From assembly GCA_045580305.1 (NCBI GenBank), contig JAZNNQ010000054.1, forward strand, positions 52,489-116,488: a stretch of DNA of 64,000 nucleotides. The letters are read 5' to 3'. The position numbers and the translations under genes were made by a program. Positions within the stretch are counted from its first letter, which is position 1, and each line of letters starts with the position of its first letter. This DNA is from RGIG7332 sp045580305. Its GTDB lineage: Bacteria; Bacillota; Clostridia; Oscillospirales; JAAYXM01. This document shows, piece by piece, positions 48,526 to 57,675 of this stretch. A model generated the notes under the pieces. It did not search any database. It saw only the letters and a program-made list of their open reading frames with translations, and was not told the DNA's origin.

Positions 48526-49471
48526 AGAAAAACTTATTTTTGCGCTGAATGCAGAGGATTTCACACCGTATTTTAAAGAAGCGGATGAAAAACGGCGCAA
48601 TGCGGTGGGTGATACCGTACATTTGCGCGCGATAATTGAATTTTCCAATCATTGTTTCAGAAATTGTGCCTATTGCGGCTTAAATTGCAGTAATAAGAGT
48701 CTCAAACGCTACCGTATGACCGCGGAGGAGATCATTAATTGCGGTAAGGCGGCGTGCTCTGCGGGCTATAAGACCATTGTTTTGCAGTCCGGCGAGGATA
48801 AATTTTATACAAAGGAGCTAATCGGCCAGATTGTTAAGGAATTAAGCGACCTTGGGGTAACAATAACCTTAAGTTGCGGAGAGAGAAGCACAGAGGAGTA
48901 CGCCTATTGGAGAGCGTGCGGCGCGAAACGATACCTGTTAAAGCACGAAACCGCAGATGAAAAGCTCTACGCCGAGCTTCATCCGGGATATACGCTTAAG
49001 GACAGAATTTCCTGCCTTAAGGAAATTAAAAAATGCGGCTACGAGACCGGAAGCGGCTTTATGATAGGACTTCCCGGTGAGAGTGCTGAGAGTATTGCGG
49101 ATAATATCCTGCTGCTTGATAAATTAAACTGCGATATGGCGGGGATAGGACCCTTTATTCCACATCCTAAAACCTTGATGAAAAATTGCAACCCCGGCTC
49201 GGTTGAGGTAACCCAAAAGGCGGTATCTCTTACCAGAATTTTGAGACCACATATGAACCTGCCCGCAACTACCGCACTTGGTGTGCGCGACAAGGCGGCA
49301 TATAGTGAGGCCTTCGCACGGGGTGCAAATGTTTTAATGAAGAAGGTAACGCCTGAAAAATACAGAAAGCTTTATGAAATTTACCCTGCAGAGCTTAAGG
49401 CGCGCGATATTAAAGAGGAGCGGCAGGAGCTTTGCGATTTTATAAGAAGTATGGGAAGAATTCCCGAATAG
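48518..49471 (+). CDS. hydE: [FeFe] hydrogenase H-cluster radical SAM maturase HydE
   Basis: 317 aa from a TTG. Radical-SAM enzyme that with HydG and HydF builds the di-iron subcluster of the H-cluster. The cluster motif is CFRNCAYCGLNC near residue 46 (CX3CX2C), followed by RYRMTAEEII, LQSGEDKFY and GFMIGLPGES. The TTG at 48518 has AGGTG six bases upstream and couples to the previous stop; ATG codons at 48497 and 48512 are alternatives. The gene order regulator-hydE-hydG-hydF is compact. No hydA catalytic subunit is in the window. Confidence 0.93.
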   Translation: MNREKLIFALNAEDFTPYFKEADEKRRNAVGDTVHLRAIIEFSNHCFRNCAYCGLNCSNKSLKRYRMTAEEIINCGKAACSAGYKTIVLQSGEDKFYTKELIGQIVKELSDLGVTITLSCGERSTEEYAYWRACGAKRYLLKHETADEKLYAELHPGYTLKDRISCLKEIKKCGYETGSGFMIGLPGESAESIADNILLLDKLNCDMAGIGPFIPHPKTLMKNCNPGSVEVTQKAVSLTRILRPHMNLPATTALGVRDKAAYSEAFARGANVLMKKVTPEKYRKLYEIYPAELKARDIKEERQELCDFIRSMGRIPE

Positions 49472-49482
49472 GAGGATAAAAA

Positions 49483-50895
49483 GTGTATAACAGCAAGTCA
49501 AAAAACGCGGTGGAGTTTATTTGCCACGAGGAAATATTAAAAACTATTGATATTGCAGGGGAAAAAGCAAAAAATCCTGCGGAAATTAAAAAAATACTCG
49601 AAAAAGCGGCGGAAAGCAAGGGTATTTCCTATGAGGAGGCGGCTACTCTTCTCATGTGCGAGGATGAGGAAATGCTTTCCGAGATGTACACCATTGCGAT
49701 GGATATTAAAAAGAAAATATACGGCAACCGAATTGTAATGTTCGCGCCTCTTTATTTATCAAATTATTGTGTAAACGGTTGCAGATACTGCCCCTATCAC
49801 TACGGCAACTGCCAGATTGCCCGAAAAAAGCTTACTCAGGAGGAGATACGCCGTGAGGTAATCGCACTTCAGGATATGGGACACAAGCGTCTTGCTCTTG
49901 AGACCGGTGAGGACCCGGTGAACTCCCCAATTGAATATGTGCTGGAGAGTATCAAGACCATTTACGGTATACATCATAAAAACGGTGCCATCCGCCGTGT
50001 AAATGTAAATATCGCGGCTACCACCGTTGAGAATTACAGAAAATTAAAGGAAGCGGGCATTGGAACATACATTCTGTTCCAGGAGACCTACGACAAGGCG
50101 CGCTATGAATACCTGCATCCCACCGGCCCCAAGCACAACTACGCATATCATACCGAGGCTATGGACAGAGCTATGGAGGGCGGAATTGACGATGTGGGCA
50201 TCGGCGTTCTTTTCGGTCTTTCCGACTATCGTTATGACTTTATCGGTCTTTTAATGCACGCCAAGCACCTTGAGGACACCTTCGGTGTTGGCCCGCACAC
50301 AATAAGCGTGCCTCGAATTCGTCCCGCGGCGGATGTTGACTTAAATGAGTATCCCAACGCCATTGATGACAAGCTTTTCAGAAAAATCGTTGCAATTTTA
50401 AGAATTGCGGTGCCATATACCGGCCTTATTATTTCCACCCGTGAATCCGAGGAAAGCCGTGCCGATGTGCTTAAGGTGGGTGTGTCCCAGATAAGCGGCG
50501 GATCCTCCACAAGTGTCGGCGGTTATGTTGAAAAGGAAAAGGAAAACTCCTCACAGTTTGAGGTCAATGACACCAGAACACTGGACGAAATCGTAGGATG
50601 GCTTGCAAAACTCGGCTATATGCCTTCCTTCTGCACCGCCTGCTACCGCGAGGGAAGAACCGGAGATCGCTTTATGCAGCTTGCAAAGAGCGGTCAGATC
50701 GGAAATGTGTGCCAGGCAAACGCGATTATGACCCTTAAGGAATACTTAGAGGACTATGCAAGCGAGGACACAAAGAAGGTTGCCCAGGAGATGCTTGAAA
50801 AAGAGGCGGAAAGCATACCCAATGATAAGGTTCGCGCCCTTGTTTTCGAGCATTTAAAGGATTTATCACGGGGCAAGCGTGATTTCAGATTCTAA
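49483..50895 (+). CDS. hydG: [FeFe] hydrogenase H-cluster radical SAM maturase HydG
   Basis: 470 aa, tyrosine lyase making the CO and cyanide ligands on an Fe-Cys synthon. The N-terminal radical SAM cluster is in NYCVNGCRYCPYHYGN near residue 95. The second, HydG-specific cluster motif CTACYREGRTGDRFM plus a cysteine 22 residues on (GNVCQAN) is near residues 385-411, distinguishing it from ThiH. Also present: LETGEDP, RVNVNIAATTVENYRKLKEAG and ISTRESEE. GTG start with GGAGG. Lies between hydE and hydF. Confidence 0.96.
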   Translation: MYNSKSKNAVEFICHEEILKTIDIAGEKAKNPAEIKKILEKAAESKGISYEEAATLLMCEDEEMLSEMYTIAMDIKKKIYGNRIVMFAPLYLSNYCVNGCRYCPYHYGNCQIARKKLTQEEIRREVIALQDMGHKRLALETGEDPVNSPIEYVLESIKTIYGIHHKNGAIRRVNVNIAATTVENYRKLKEAGIGTYILFQETYDKARYEYLHPTGPKHNYAYHTEAMDRAMEGGIDDVGIGVLFGLSDYRYDFIGLLMHAKHLEDTFGVGPHTISVPRIRPAADVDLNEYPNAIDDKLFRKIVAILRIAVPYTGLIISTRESEESRADVLKVGVSQISGGSSTSVGGYVEKEKENSSQFEVNDTRTLDEIVGWLAKLGYMPSFCTACYREGRTGDRFMQLAKSGQIGNVCQANAIMTLKEYLEDYASEDTKKVAQEMLEKEAESIPNDKVRALVFEHLKDLSRGKRDFRF

Positions 50896-50909
50896 AAGGG
50901 GGGAGCATT

Positions 50910-52091
50910 ATGGCCCTTAACCGGACACCCAATGCAGAACGACTGCATATAGGCATTTTCGGAAGAAGAAATGCCGGAAAATCTACCCTTATTAATGCTC
51001 TTTGCAATCAGGAGATAGCGATTACATCGCCTTATGCGGGTACAACCGCAGACCCGGTAAGCAAGGCTATCGAGCTTCATCCTATTGGTCCTTGCGTAAT
51101 TATTGACACCGCAGGCTTTGATGATGAGGGCGAGCTTGGGGCGCTTCGCGTTTTGAAAACCCGCGAGGTTATTAAAAAATGCGATATTGCCATTATGGTT
51201 TTTGCCGACGACGATGTCGCAGCAGAACTGTTATGGATAAAAGAGCTTAAAGCGGAAAAAATCCCTGTGATTTGCGTTGTAAATAAAGCGGATTTAAGTG
51301 AAAATCCCCTGCAAAAGGTAAAAGATGCAGGGTTTTCACCGATTTTGGTCAGTGCAAAAGAAAATAAGGGTATAGAGGAATTAAGAAAAGAGATTATAAA
51401 AGCCGTACCACCGGATTTTGACGGCATTTCCTTAGTAGGGCATCTTGTAAAAGATGGGGATACCGTGCTGCTGGTTATGCCCCAGGATTCATCCGCACCC
51501 AAGGGCAGGCTGATTTTACCGCAGGTGCAGACGATACGAAATTTGTTGGATGAAAAATGCACTGTAATCTGTGCTACCGCTGACGGGATGGAAAAAGCAC
51601 TTTCGGCGCTGAAGTCAGCGCCCGAGCTTATAATATGTGACTCTCAATGTTTCAAAACGGTATATGAGAAAAAGCCGGAGAACAGTGTTTTAACCTCATT
51701 TTCCGTGCTTTTTGCAAGATATAAGGGTGATATTGAGGAATTTGAAAAGGGCGCTAAGGCCATTGACGCGCTGAAGCCGGGTGATAAGGTGCTTATTGCC
51801 GAGGCGTGTACACACAATGCTCAGGATGGGGATATTGCCCGCGTCAAAATCCCAAATCTGCTCCGCAAAAAAGTTGGCGGTGAGTTGGACATTGAAATTG
51901 TCACCGGTGTGGATTTTGATAACGAATTGTATAAGTATAAATTAATTATACATTGTGGCGCATGTATGTTTAACAGAAAATATGTGCTTTCACGAATAGA
52001 GCAGGCAAAGACGGCGGGTGTACCCATAACCAATTATGGTGTGGCGCTTGCAAAGCTTACGGGGATTTTACCGTATGTTACATTAAAGTAG
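50910..52091 (+). CDS. hydF: [FeFe] hydrogenase H-cluster maturation GTPase HydF
   Basis: 393 aa. GTPase domain with P-loop GRRNAGKSTLINAL near residue 18, switch region GTTADPVSKAIEL, DTAGFDDEGELG and VNKADLS. The C-terminal metal-binding domain has EACTHN near residue 299 and HCGACMFNR near residue 350, the conserved His/Cys ligands of the HydF [4Fe-4S] cluster. It is the scaffold that delivers the assembled subcluster to HydA. AAGGGGGG site. tyrA begins 9 bp after its stop. Confidence 0.96.
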   Translation: MALNRTPNAERLHIGIFGRRNAGKSTLINALCNQEIAITSPYAGTTADPVSKAIELHPIGPCVIIDTAGFDDEGELGALRVLKTREVIKKCDIAIMVFADDDVAAELLWIKELKAEKIPVICVVNKADLSENPLQKVKDAGFSPILVSAKENKGIEELRKEIIKAVPPDFDGISLVGHLVKDGDTVLLVMPQDSSAPKGRLILPQVQTIRNLLDEKCTVICATADGMEKALSALKSAPELIICDSQCFKTVYEKKPENSVLTSFSVLFARYKGDIEEFEKGAKAIDALKPGDKVLIAEACTHNAQDGDIARVKIPNLLRKKVGGELDIEIVTGVDFDNELYKYKLIIHCGACMFNRKYVLSRIEQAKTAGVPITNYGVALAKLTGILPYVTLK

Positions 52092-52100
52092 GTGAAGAAT

Positions 52101-52937
52101 ATGAAAATAGGAATAGTTGGTCTCGGTCTTATTGGCGCGTCTATGGCGAAAGCTATTAAAAGAAGCGGCGGACACCAAATTTTCGGTTATGATAAGGACA
52201 AGAGCGTACTGGAAAAGGCGCTTTCTCACAAGACAATTGACAAAATCGGCGAAAATGGAGATATAGGCGGTCTTGATATGCTGTTTCTTGCCTTGTATCC
52301 TAAGGACAGCATTGAATTTGTCAAGAAAAATGCAGGGGAAATCGCGAAAAACTGTATTGTATGTGATTTTGGCGGTGTAAAAAAGACGGTATGCGACGAG
52401 TTGTGCGCGATTGGGGATGAATATGGCTTTGCTTTTGTAGGCGGACATCCTATGGCGGGAAGAGAGTTATCCGGATACGACGCGTCCTTAGAGCAGCTTT
52501 TCGATAGTGCCAGTATGATATTAACACCCTGTGGAAAAAAAGCGGAGGCGGAAAAGTTAGCCGAATTCTTTAAGAGCCTTGGTTTTTCGAAGGTGGTATT
52601 TACAACACCGGAAAATCACGACGATATGATAGCATTTACATCCCAGCTTGCCCATGTGGTGTCCTCTGCATACATAAAAAGCCCCGAGGCATCACGCCAC
52701 GAGGGCTACAGCGCGGGAAGCTATAAGGACTTAACCCGTGTTGCACGACTTAACGAATATATGTGGACAGAATTGTTTCTTGCGAACAGAGAACCTCTTG
52801 TGCGGGAAATTAACACCATAATAGAGCATCTAACCGAATATAGAGATGCCATTTCAGCGGCCGACGAAAAAAGACTTTTTGATCTTCTCCGCGATGGTAG
52901 AATAAGAAAAGAGCAGATAGATCGCGAAATTGAATAA
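52101..52937 (+). CDS. tyrA: Prephenate dehydrogenase
   Basis: 278 aa. Rossmann start MKIGIVGLGLIGASMAKAI, then CDFGGVKKTVCDEL, FVGGHPMAGRELSGYDAS near residue 115, TPENHDDMIAFTSQLAHVVSSAY and a helical C-terminus (GSYKDLTRVARLN). Oxidatively decarboxylates prephenate towards tyrosine. Lacks a C-terminal ACT domain. Start at ATG 52101 six bases after AGGTG. Tyrosine is the substrate of HydG, so its placement directly after hydEGF is suggestive but may be coincidental. Confidence 0.92.
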   Translation: MKIGIVGLGLIGASMAKAIKRSGGHQIFGYDKDKSVLEKALSHKTIDKIGENGDIGGLDMLFLALYPKDSIEFVKKNAGEIAKNCIVCDFGGVKKTVCDELCAIGDEYGFAFVGGHPMAGRELSGYDASLEQLFDSASMILTPCGKKAEAEKLAEFFKSLGFSKVVFTTPENHDDMIAFTSQLAHVVSSAYIKSPEASRHEGYSAGSYKDLTRVARLNEYMWTELFLANREPLVREINTIIEHLTEYRDAISAADEKRLFDLLRDGRIRKEQIDREIE

Positions 52938-52975
52938 GAAAAACCCCGAGTTCTTAAGAACTCGGGGTTTTATTA
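52938..52975. terminator. Bidirectional terminator between tyrA and mgsA
   Basis: AAACCCCGAGTTCTT and AAGAACTCGGGGTTT form a 15-bp perfect palindrome with A- and T-runs at convergent gene ends. Confidence 0.9.
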
Positions 52976-53377
52976 ATCTTTTGGGTTAACAATATCGCGC
53001 CATGCGAAGTCGCCGCGCTCAAGGCCACGGACTAAGATCTCGGCGGTTGCGGCATTTGTTGCAACCGGGACATTGTGCACATCGCAAAGTCGTAAAAGTG
53101 CCTGGACATCAGGCTCGTGCGGCATTGCGGTGAGCGGGTCGCGGAAGAAAAGAACAAGGTCGATCTCGTTATATGCAATTCTCGCGCCTATCTGTTGGTC
53201 ACCGCCCTGGGGGCCGGATAAAAAGCGCTTTATATCAAGGCCGGTAGCCTCACTTACAAGCTTACTGGTGGTACCTGTGCCGCAGATGCTGTGCTTTGAG
53301 AGGATTCCACAGTATGCGATGCAAAACTGTACCATAAGCTCTTTTTTCTTGTCGTGTGCGATGATTGCAATATTCAT
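52973..53377 (-). CDS. mgsA: Methylglyoxal synthase
   Basis: 134 aa. It makes methylglyoxal from dihydroxyacetone phosphate as a phosphate-releasing bypass. Motifs: IAIIAHDKKKELM at the N-terminus, CGTGTTSKL phosphate loop, SGPQGGDQQIGARI with the catalytic Asp, DLVLFFRDPLTAMPHEPD and PVATNAATAE. AAAGGGG precedes the ATG. It is the last gene of the mre-min run on this strand, 18 bp after minD, an arrangement seen in other Clostridia. Confidence 0.95.
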   Translation of the reverse strand: MNIAIIAHDKKKELMVQFCIAYCGILSKHSICGTGTTSKLVSEATGLDIKRFLSGPQGGDQQIGARIAYNEIDLVLFFRDPLTAMPHEPDVQALLRLCDVHNVPVATNAATAEILVRGLERGDFAWRDIVNPKD

Positions 53378-53395
53378 TCCGTAAAAATCCCCTTT

Positions 53396-54154
53396 CTAAA
53401 CTGTCTTACGCGGGATCCTCATAAGAGGAACGCGCTCTCCTACTATACGACGGGCAATGTTTTTATATCCTTTTGCGGCATAAGAACTTGTGTAAGAAAC
53501 CACCGGTTCACCGCGGTTTGCACAGGCGATAACCGTTTGATCCTCGGGCACGATGCCGATAAGTTGTATGCCGGTAAGGTCTATTGCATCGTCAATATTT
53601 ACCGCGCGCATTTTATTTATAAGCTGCGGTCTTACACGGTTTAACACAAGGCGTATGTCGGAAACGCCCCGTGTCTTTAAAAATTTACGGGTAACCCCTG
53701 CATCGCGAAGACTCGCATTGTCGGGAGTTGCCACCATAAGCGCCCGATCGGACACCGAGGCGATAATATCAAGCCAGGATCCGATACCTGCGGGGCAGTC
53801 GATAATGCAGAAATCACAAAGTTCGGAAACCGAGTTCATAAGAGACGCCATCTGCTCCTTTGTAATATCGGGAAGTTCGGTACCAAACGGTGCGGCCAAA
53901 AGATGAAGATTGGCAATGCTGTGATGGGGGACAAGGGCCTGTTTAAGGGTGGCGCGCTCTAAAATAACATCGGAAAAATCGAAGACCGCCCTCTCGTTAA
54001 GACCAAGAGCTAAATCCAGATTACGAAGGCCGATGTCAGCGTCTAAAACGATGACCTTGTACCCAAGCTCTGCAAGGCAGGAGGCAACGCCGGAGGAGAT
54101 AGAGGTTTTACCCGTACCGCCCTTACCGGAAGCAACGCATATAGTGATTGCCAT
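53396..54154 (-). CDS. minD: MinD-like septum-site ATPase
   Basis: 252 aa. Deviant Walker A in CVASGKGGTGKTSISS near residue 12, switch I/II in VLDADIGLRNLDLALG and CDFCIIDCPAGIG, and LVLNRVRP. MinD positions the division septum by membrane cycling. The C-terminus ends IVGERVPLMRIPRKTV and shows no clear amphipathic membrane-targeting helix as in typical MinD. Neither minC nor minE is adjacent; the gene sits between mrdA and mgsA. It could be a MinD with altered membrane binding or a related positioning ATPase. AAGGAGGG supports the start. Confidence 0.85.
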   Translation of the reverse strand: MAITICVASGKGGTGKTSISSGVASCLAELGYKVIVLDADIGLRNLDLALGLNERAVFDFSDVILERATLKQALVPHHSIANLHLLAAPFGTELPDITKEQMASLMNSVSELCDFCIIDCPAGIGSWLDIIASVSDRALMVATPDNASLRDAGVTRKFLKTRGVSDIRLVLNRVRPQLINKMRAVNIDDAIDLTGIQLIGIVPEDQTVIACANRGEPVVSYTSSYAAKGYKNIARRIVGERVPLMRIPRKTV

Positions 54155-54232
54155 TTCAGTGCCCTCCTTAAATTTCAACTACTGCTATTTTACAATGATA
54201 TTCCCCTAAATTCAAGGGGTTTTACGAAAAAT

Positions 54233-56302
54233 TTACTTTAAAATACGGTTTTCAGCCGGGCGGTTTTCAAGGTCAAAATCGCTTGTAAAATATGCGTCGA
54301 AAATGTCTTTCGCGCAAGAGGCAATTCGGCTACCTTGTCCGCCGTTTTCGACTACGATGGCAACCGCGATTTCCGGGTCATCTGCAGGAGCATATGCCAC
54401 GAAAAGCGCGTGGGAGCCGCCGGGCGCCTGCGCAGAGCCGGTTTTTGCCGCGACTTTAACCGGATAATCCTTGAATACCGCGTATGCGCTGCCGCCTTCT
54501 TCCATTGCAACCATCTGCATACCGTCTTGAACCGCCTTTAAATTGGCATCATTAAAGCCCATTGTTGCGGTTACCTCTGACTTTTGCTCGTAGATAGTGG
54601 TGTTATCCAGTGGATTTTTAACGCTTTTTAACAAATGCGGCTCATACTGTGTGCCGCCGTTGGCGAGAGTCGCGGTGTACTGGGCAAGCTGGATGGGGGA
54701 GACAAGGGTCTCCGACTGGCCGATAGCGGCGGCTAGAGTCTGGCCCGGATACCACACATCGCCGCGCTTTTCGGTAAGCTGACGGGATGCTACCTGACCT
54801 GCCTTCTCGCCGGAAAGCTCAATTCCGGTCTTTTTACCAAATCCCAAACGCTCAGCATAGGACGACAGGGTATCGATGCCCATAATACGACCGATGTCGT
54901 AGAAGAAATAGTTGCAGGAAACCTGAAGCGCTTGCTTTACATTGATAGGACCGTGGATACGGCCATAGCTTTTATACACATCACACATAGGTGAATAGCT
55001 GGGCGCGTAGTAGGTATATATACCCTTGGTATCGATAATGGAATTTTTGGTTATAACGCCGCTTTCCAGCCCCGCGATACTGGTTACCATCTTGAAGGTA
55101 GAGCCCGGGGGATATGTGCCGCCGATCGCGCGATTGAACATCGGGCGCAGGGGGTCGTTGAGCATTGCGTTGTAATTTTTATTGTAGTCTGCAAGGGAGA
55201 AAGAGGGGTAGGATGCCAGTGCTAAAGTATCACCGTTTCGCACATCAAGCACGACAAGAGCCGCACCCTTTGCATTTTCACCGCCCCAGCGGGAGTTGGT
55301 AGAGCCTTCCGCCCGAAGCTTGGGAACAATTGCCGCCAAGGTCTTTTCCGCCGCTTCCTGAAGCTTTATGTCAAGAGTGAGCACACAGTTGTTGCCGGGC
55401 TGTGGATTATCGGCGCTTAATACACCGGTGACCTTGCCGGTAGAGGTGGTTTCTATCTCTCGGGAGCCGTCTGTGCCGCGGAGATAGTCCTCTAAAATAC
55501 GCTCCATACCGTCTTTGCCAACGATATCGCTCATTTTATAGCCTTTTTCCGCAAGGGCGGGATATTCGTCCTTATAGATAATACCCACGCGCCCTAAAAC
55601 ATGAGCGGCGTAGGGAGTTTGATATTCGCGCACAGAGTCGACATCAACCATAACGCCGGTAAGCTCGCGTGAGCGCTCCTTAACCTCGGTGACGAGAGGC
55701 ACGCTCACATCCTCCGCAAAGACGAAGGGGTTGCTTGAATTGAAGGTACGCTGCTCCATTTCGTAATAAATGCCGGCAAGCGCTCGCCTTTCGGTGGGAG
55801 TTAAGGTGTCGGGCACCTGGTTTTCCTCGCAGATCAAATCAATAAGTTGCTCGGCGGTGGTGTTGTCAGACCATTCATATTTTCGCAGGAAATCCACAAC
55901 CGCCTTTTCACCCTGCGCGTTTTCTTCAATATGATAGGTATAGCTGAAGGGGGCGGTTTTTGTGATGGGAAGCGAGTCCAAATACTGGTTGCCGTGGGTA
56001 TTGCAAATAGAAACGAGGGACAGAAGCACAGCGTTTTTATCCGCATCCCGCCAGGCAACTGAGTCGATTTTCAAGGTAAAGCTTGAGCGATTGGTAACAA
56101 GAGGTCTGCCGTAGCGATCAAGAATTTCGCCGCGAGGCGCCTTTACAACAATGGATCGGGAGAGCTTTTTCTCACTCTGTAGAAGGTAGTCATCACCCTT
56201 TACCACCTGAAGGAAGAAAAGTCTGCCTGCAAAAACGAGAACACAGATCACGGTGGCGAGAACAATAAATAAGGAGCGCTTATGAAACATATTGGAATCC
56301 AT
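54233..56302 (-). CDS. mrdA: Penicillin-binding protein 2 (elongation transpeptidase)
   Basis: 689 aa class B PBP. Single N-terminal membrane helix (SLFIVLATVICVLVFAGRLFF), then the pedestal domain with RGEILDRYGRPLVTNRSSF. The transpeptidase has the active serine in YPPGSTFKM near residue 400, SCN in QVSCNYFFYD and KTG in AAKTGSAQAPGG near residue 622. It cross-links peptidoglycan for rod-shape elongation with RodA. It follows mreD by 3 bp, so it is in the mreC-mreD-mrdA unit. Confidence 0.93.
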   Translation of the reverse strand: MDSNMFHKRSLFIVLATVICVLVFAGRLFFLQVVKGDDYLLQSEKKLSRSIVVKAPRGEILDRYGRPLVTNRSSFTLKIDSVAWRDADKNAVLLSLVSICNTHGNQYLDSLPITKTAPFSYTYHIEENAQGEKAVVDFLRKYEWSDNTTAEQLIDLICEENQVPDTLTPTERRALAGIYYEMEQRTFNSSNPFVFAEDVSVPLVTEVKERSRELTGVMVDVDSVREYQTPYAAHVLGRVGIIYKDEYPALAEKGYKMSDIVGKDGMERILEDYLRGTDGSREIETTSTGKVTGVLSADNPQPGNNCVLTLDIKLQEAAEKTLAAIVPKLRAEGSTNSRWGGENAKGAALVVLDVRNGDTLALASYPSFSLADYNKNYNAMLNDPLRPMFNRAIGGTYPPGSTFKMVTSIAGLESGVITKNSIIDTKGIYTYYAPSYSPMCDVYKSYGRIHGPINVKQALQVSCNYFFYDIGRIMGIDTLSSYAERLGFGKKTGIELSGEKAGQVASRQLTEKRGDVWYPGQTLAAAIGQSETLVSPIQLAQYTATLANGGTQYEPHLLKSVKNPLDNTTIYEQKSEVTATMGFNDANLKAVQDGMQMVAMEEGGSAYAVFKDYPVKVAAKTGSAQAPGGSHALFVAYAPADDPEIAVAIVVENGGQGSRIASCAKDIFDAYFTSDFDLENRPAENRILK

Positions 56303-56305
56303 AGT

Positions 56306-56824
56306 TTAAGCCTCCTCATCAAAGCCGGTGCGCTTTGCTATTTTTATAATTAACGGATACATTAAAGGGGTGAAAAGCGCGGTTACGAAAAATTCGGCAG
56401 GCAGGGTCAAAAACAGAGAAAGCACCTGGGCCTTACCGAAAAGCACGAAAAAGAAAACATAGTAAACAAGGCGGGTCACGAAAATCGTTGCCGCCAGATA
56501 AAGAAGGGTCACCCAATAGCTTTTCCAAAATACGAAATTACACAAAAAGGAAATCAGAATACCGCAAAAAACCAGAGTGATTGTGTAAAAACCGTCGGGT
56601 GCAGGTAAAAGCGCGTCGCTTATAACCCCTGCGAAAAGGCCTGCAAGAGCGCCGCTTGTGGTGCCCTCAAGCATTGCAATGGTGGCAACAGTGTAGGGCA
56701 GAAGGTGTGTGGGAGACGCGCCGAAAATCTTTAATTTTGACAAAAGAGTGGTCTCTAAAAGCATAACCACAAACATAAGCGCTACATATAAGATCCACTT
56801 ATAGCGTATAGCCTTTTTTTCCAT
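56306..56824 (-). CDS. mreD: Rod shape-determining protein MreD
   Basis: 172 aa, five to six hydrophobic segments and short loops (KKAIRYKWILYVALMFVVML at the start; SPTHLLPYTVATIAMLEG). Membrane partner of MreC in the elongasome. The family is poorly conserved, so the call rests partly on location between mreC (2-bp gap) and mrdA. Ribosome site AAGGTGA lies inside the end of mreC. Confidence 0.88.
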   Translation of the reverse strand: MEKKAIRYKWILYVALMFVVMLLETTLLSKLKIFGASPTHLLPYTVATIAMLEGTTSGALAGLFAGVISDALLPAPDGFYTITLVFCGILISFLCNFVFWKSYWVTLLYLAATIFVTRLVYYVFFFVLFGKAQVLSLFLTLPAEFFVTALFTPLMYPLIIKIAKRTGFDEEA

Positions 56825-56825
56825 A

Positions 56826-57665
56826 CTATTCAGTCACCTTGAATTCTTTTATGACCAACACATGGTCTATATCCTCAAAATCAACCACAGGGGATAAAAT
56901 TGCATATTTGGTGATACCGTGGGCCTCGCTCTTTACCTCTTCGACACGACCGATAATAATACCTTTTGGGAAAAGACCGCCAAAGCCGGAGGTTTCCACA
57001 GTGTCACCGCGGACGAGTTGGGAATCACGGCTTACATAAGAGAGCTTGAATTTACCGTCGTGCATAAGCTCAAAATCACCCTCGGCACTTGCTACCTCGC
57101 GGGTACGGGACACGATGGCGGAAGCCTCCATACCGGTGTCGATTACGGTTGTAACCGTTGCCCAGTTGACGCCGACCTCGCTTATATAGCCAACCATTCC
57201 GTCGGCGGTAACAACACAGTTATTTACCGCAATGCCGTGTATTGAGCCTTTGTCCAAGGTAAAGGTTGCGCCGAGGTTTGTATCGCCGCGGGCAACGATT
57301 TCGGCGGACTCGAACACCAGACTCTCGTCCCGCACCTTCATATCAAGTGCCGCACGAAGCTGATCGTTTTCAAGAGTGGCCTTTTCCGCGTCGCGGAGTT
57401 TCTTTTCGGTATCTGCAAGACGGGCACGAAGGCCCTCGTTTTCCGCTTCAAGCTCTTCATAATCATTCAGTTTTTCAAAAAAGCCGTCTATTCCGCCGGA
57501 GATAGAACTTGTAAGGCTTTGAATGGGGCTTGCCAGAATATTTATAAGCTGTGATACCGGTGAAATCCGACCACCGGAAACAGCGGAGCAAATGCCCATT
57601 ATCAGGGACAAAAGCACCGCTATTAAAACAATTATAAGCCAGCTGCGGGAGAAAAACTCTTTCAT
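56826..57665 (-). CDS. mreC: Rod shape-determining protein MreC
   Basis: 279 aa. One N-terminal membrane helix (SWLIIVLIAVLLSLIMGICS), a coiled coil at about residues 60-105 (LNDYEELEAENEGLRARLAD and so on), then a beta-rich periplasmic-side domain (VARGDTNLGATFTLDKGSIHG, TVIDTGMEASAIVS, SGFGGLFPKGIIIGRVEEV). It organises PBP2 and RodA. The ATG at 57665 has AGGTG and the expected N-terminus; an in-frame ATG ten codons upstream is unlikely. mreB is absent here: maf lies upstream instead. Confidence 0.92.
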   Translation of the reverse strand: MKEFFSRSWLIIVLIAVLLSLIMGICSAVSGGRISPVSQLINILASPIQSLTSSISGGIDGFFEKLNDYEELEAENEGLRARLADTEKKLRDAEKATLENDQLRAALDMKVRDESLVFESAEIVARGDTNLGATFTLDKGSIHGIAVNNCVVTADGMVGYISEVGVNWATVTTVIDTGMEASAIVSRTREVASAEGDFELMHDGKFKLSYVSRDSQLVRGDTVETSGFGGLFPKGIIIGRVEEVKSEAHGITKYAILSPVVDFEDIDHVLVIKEFKVTE

Positions 57666-57675
57666 AAAATCACAC

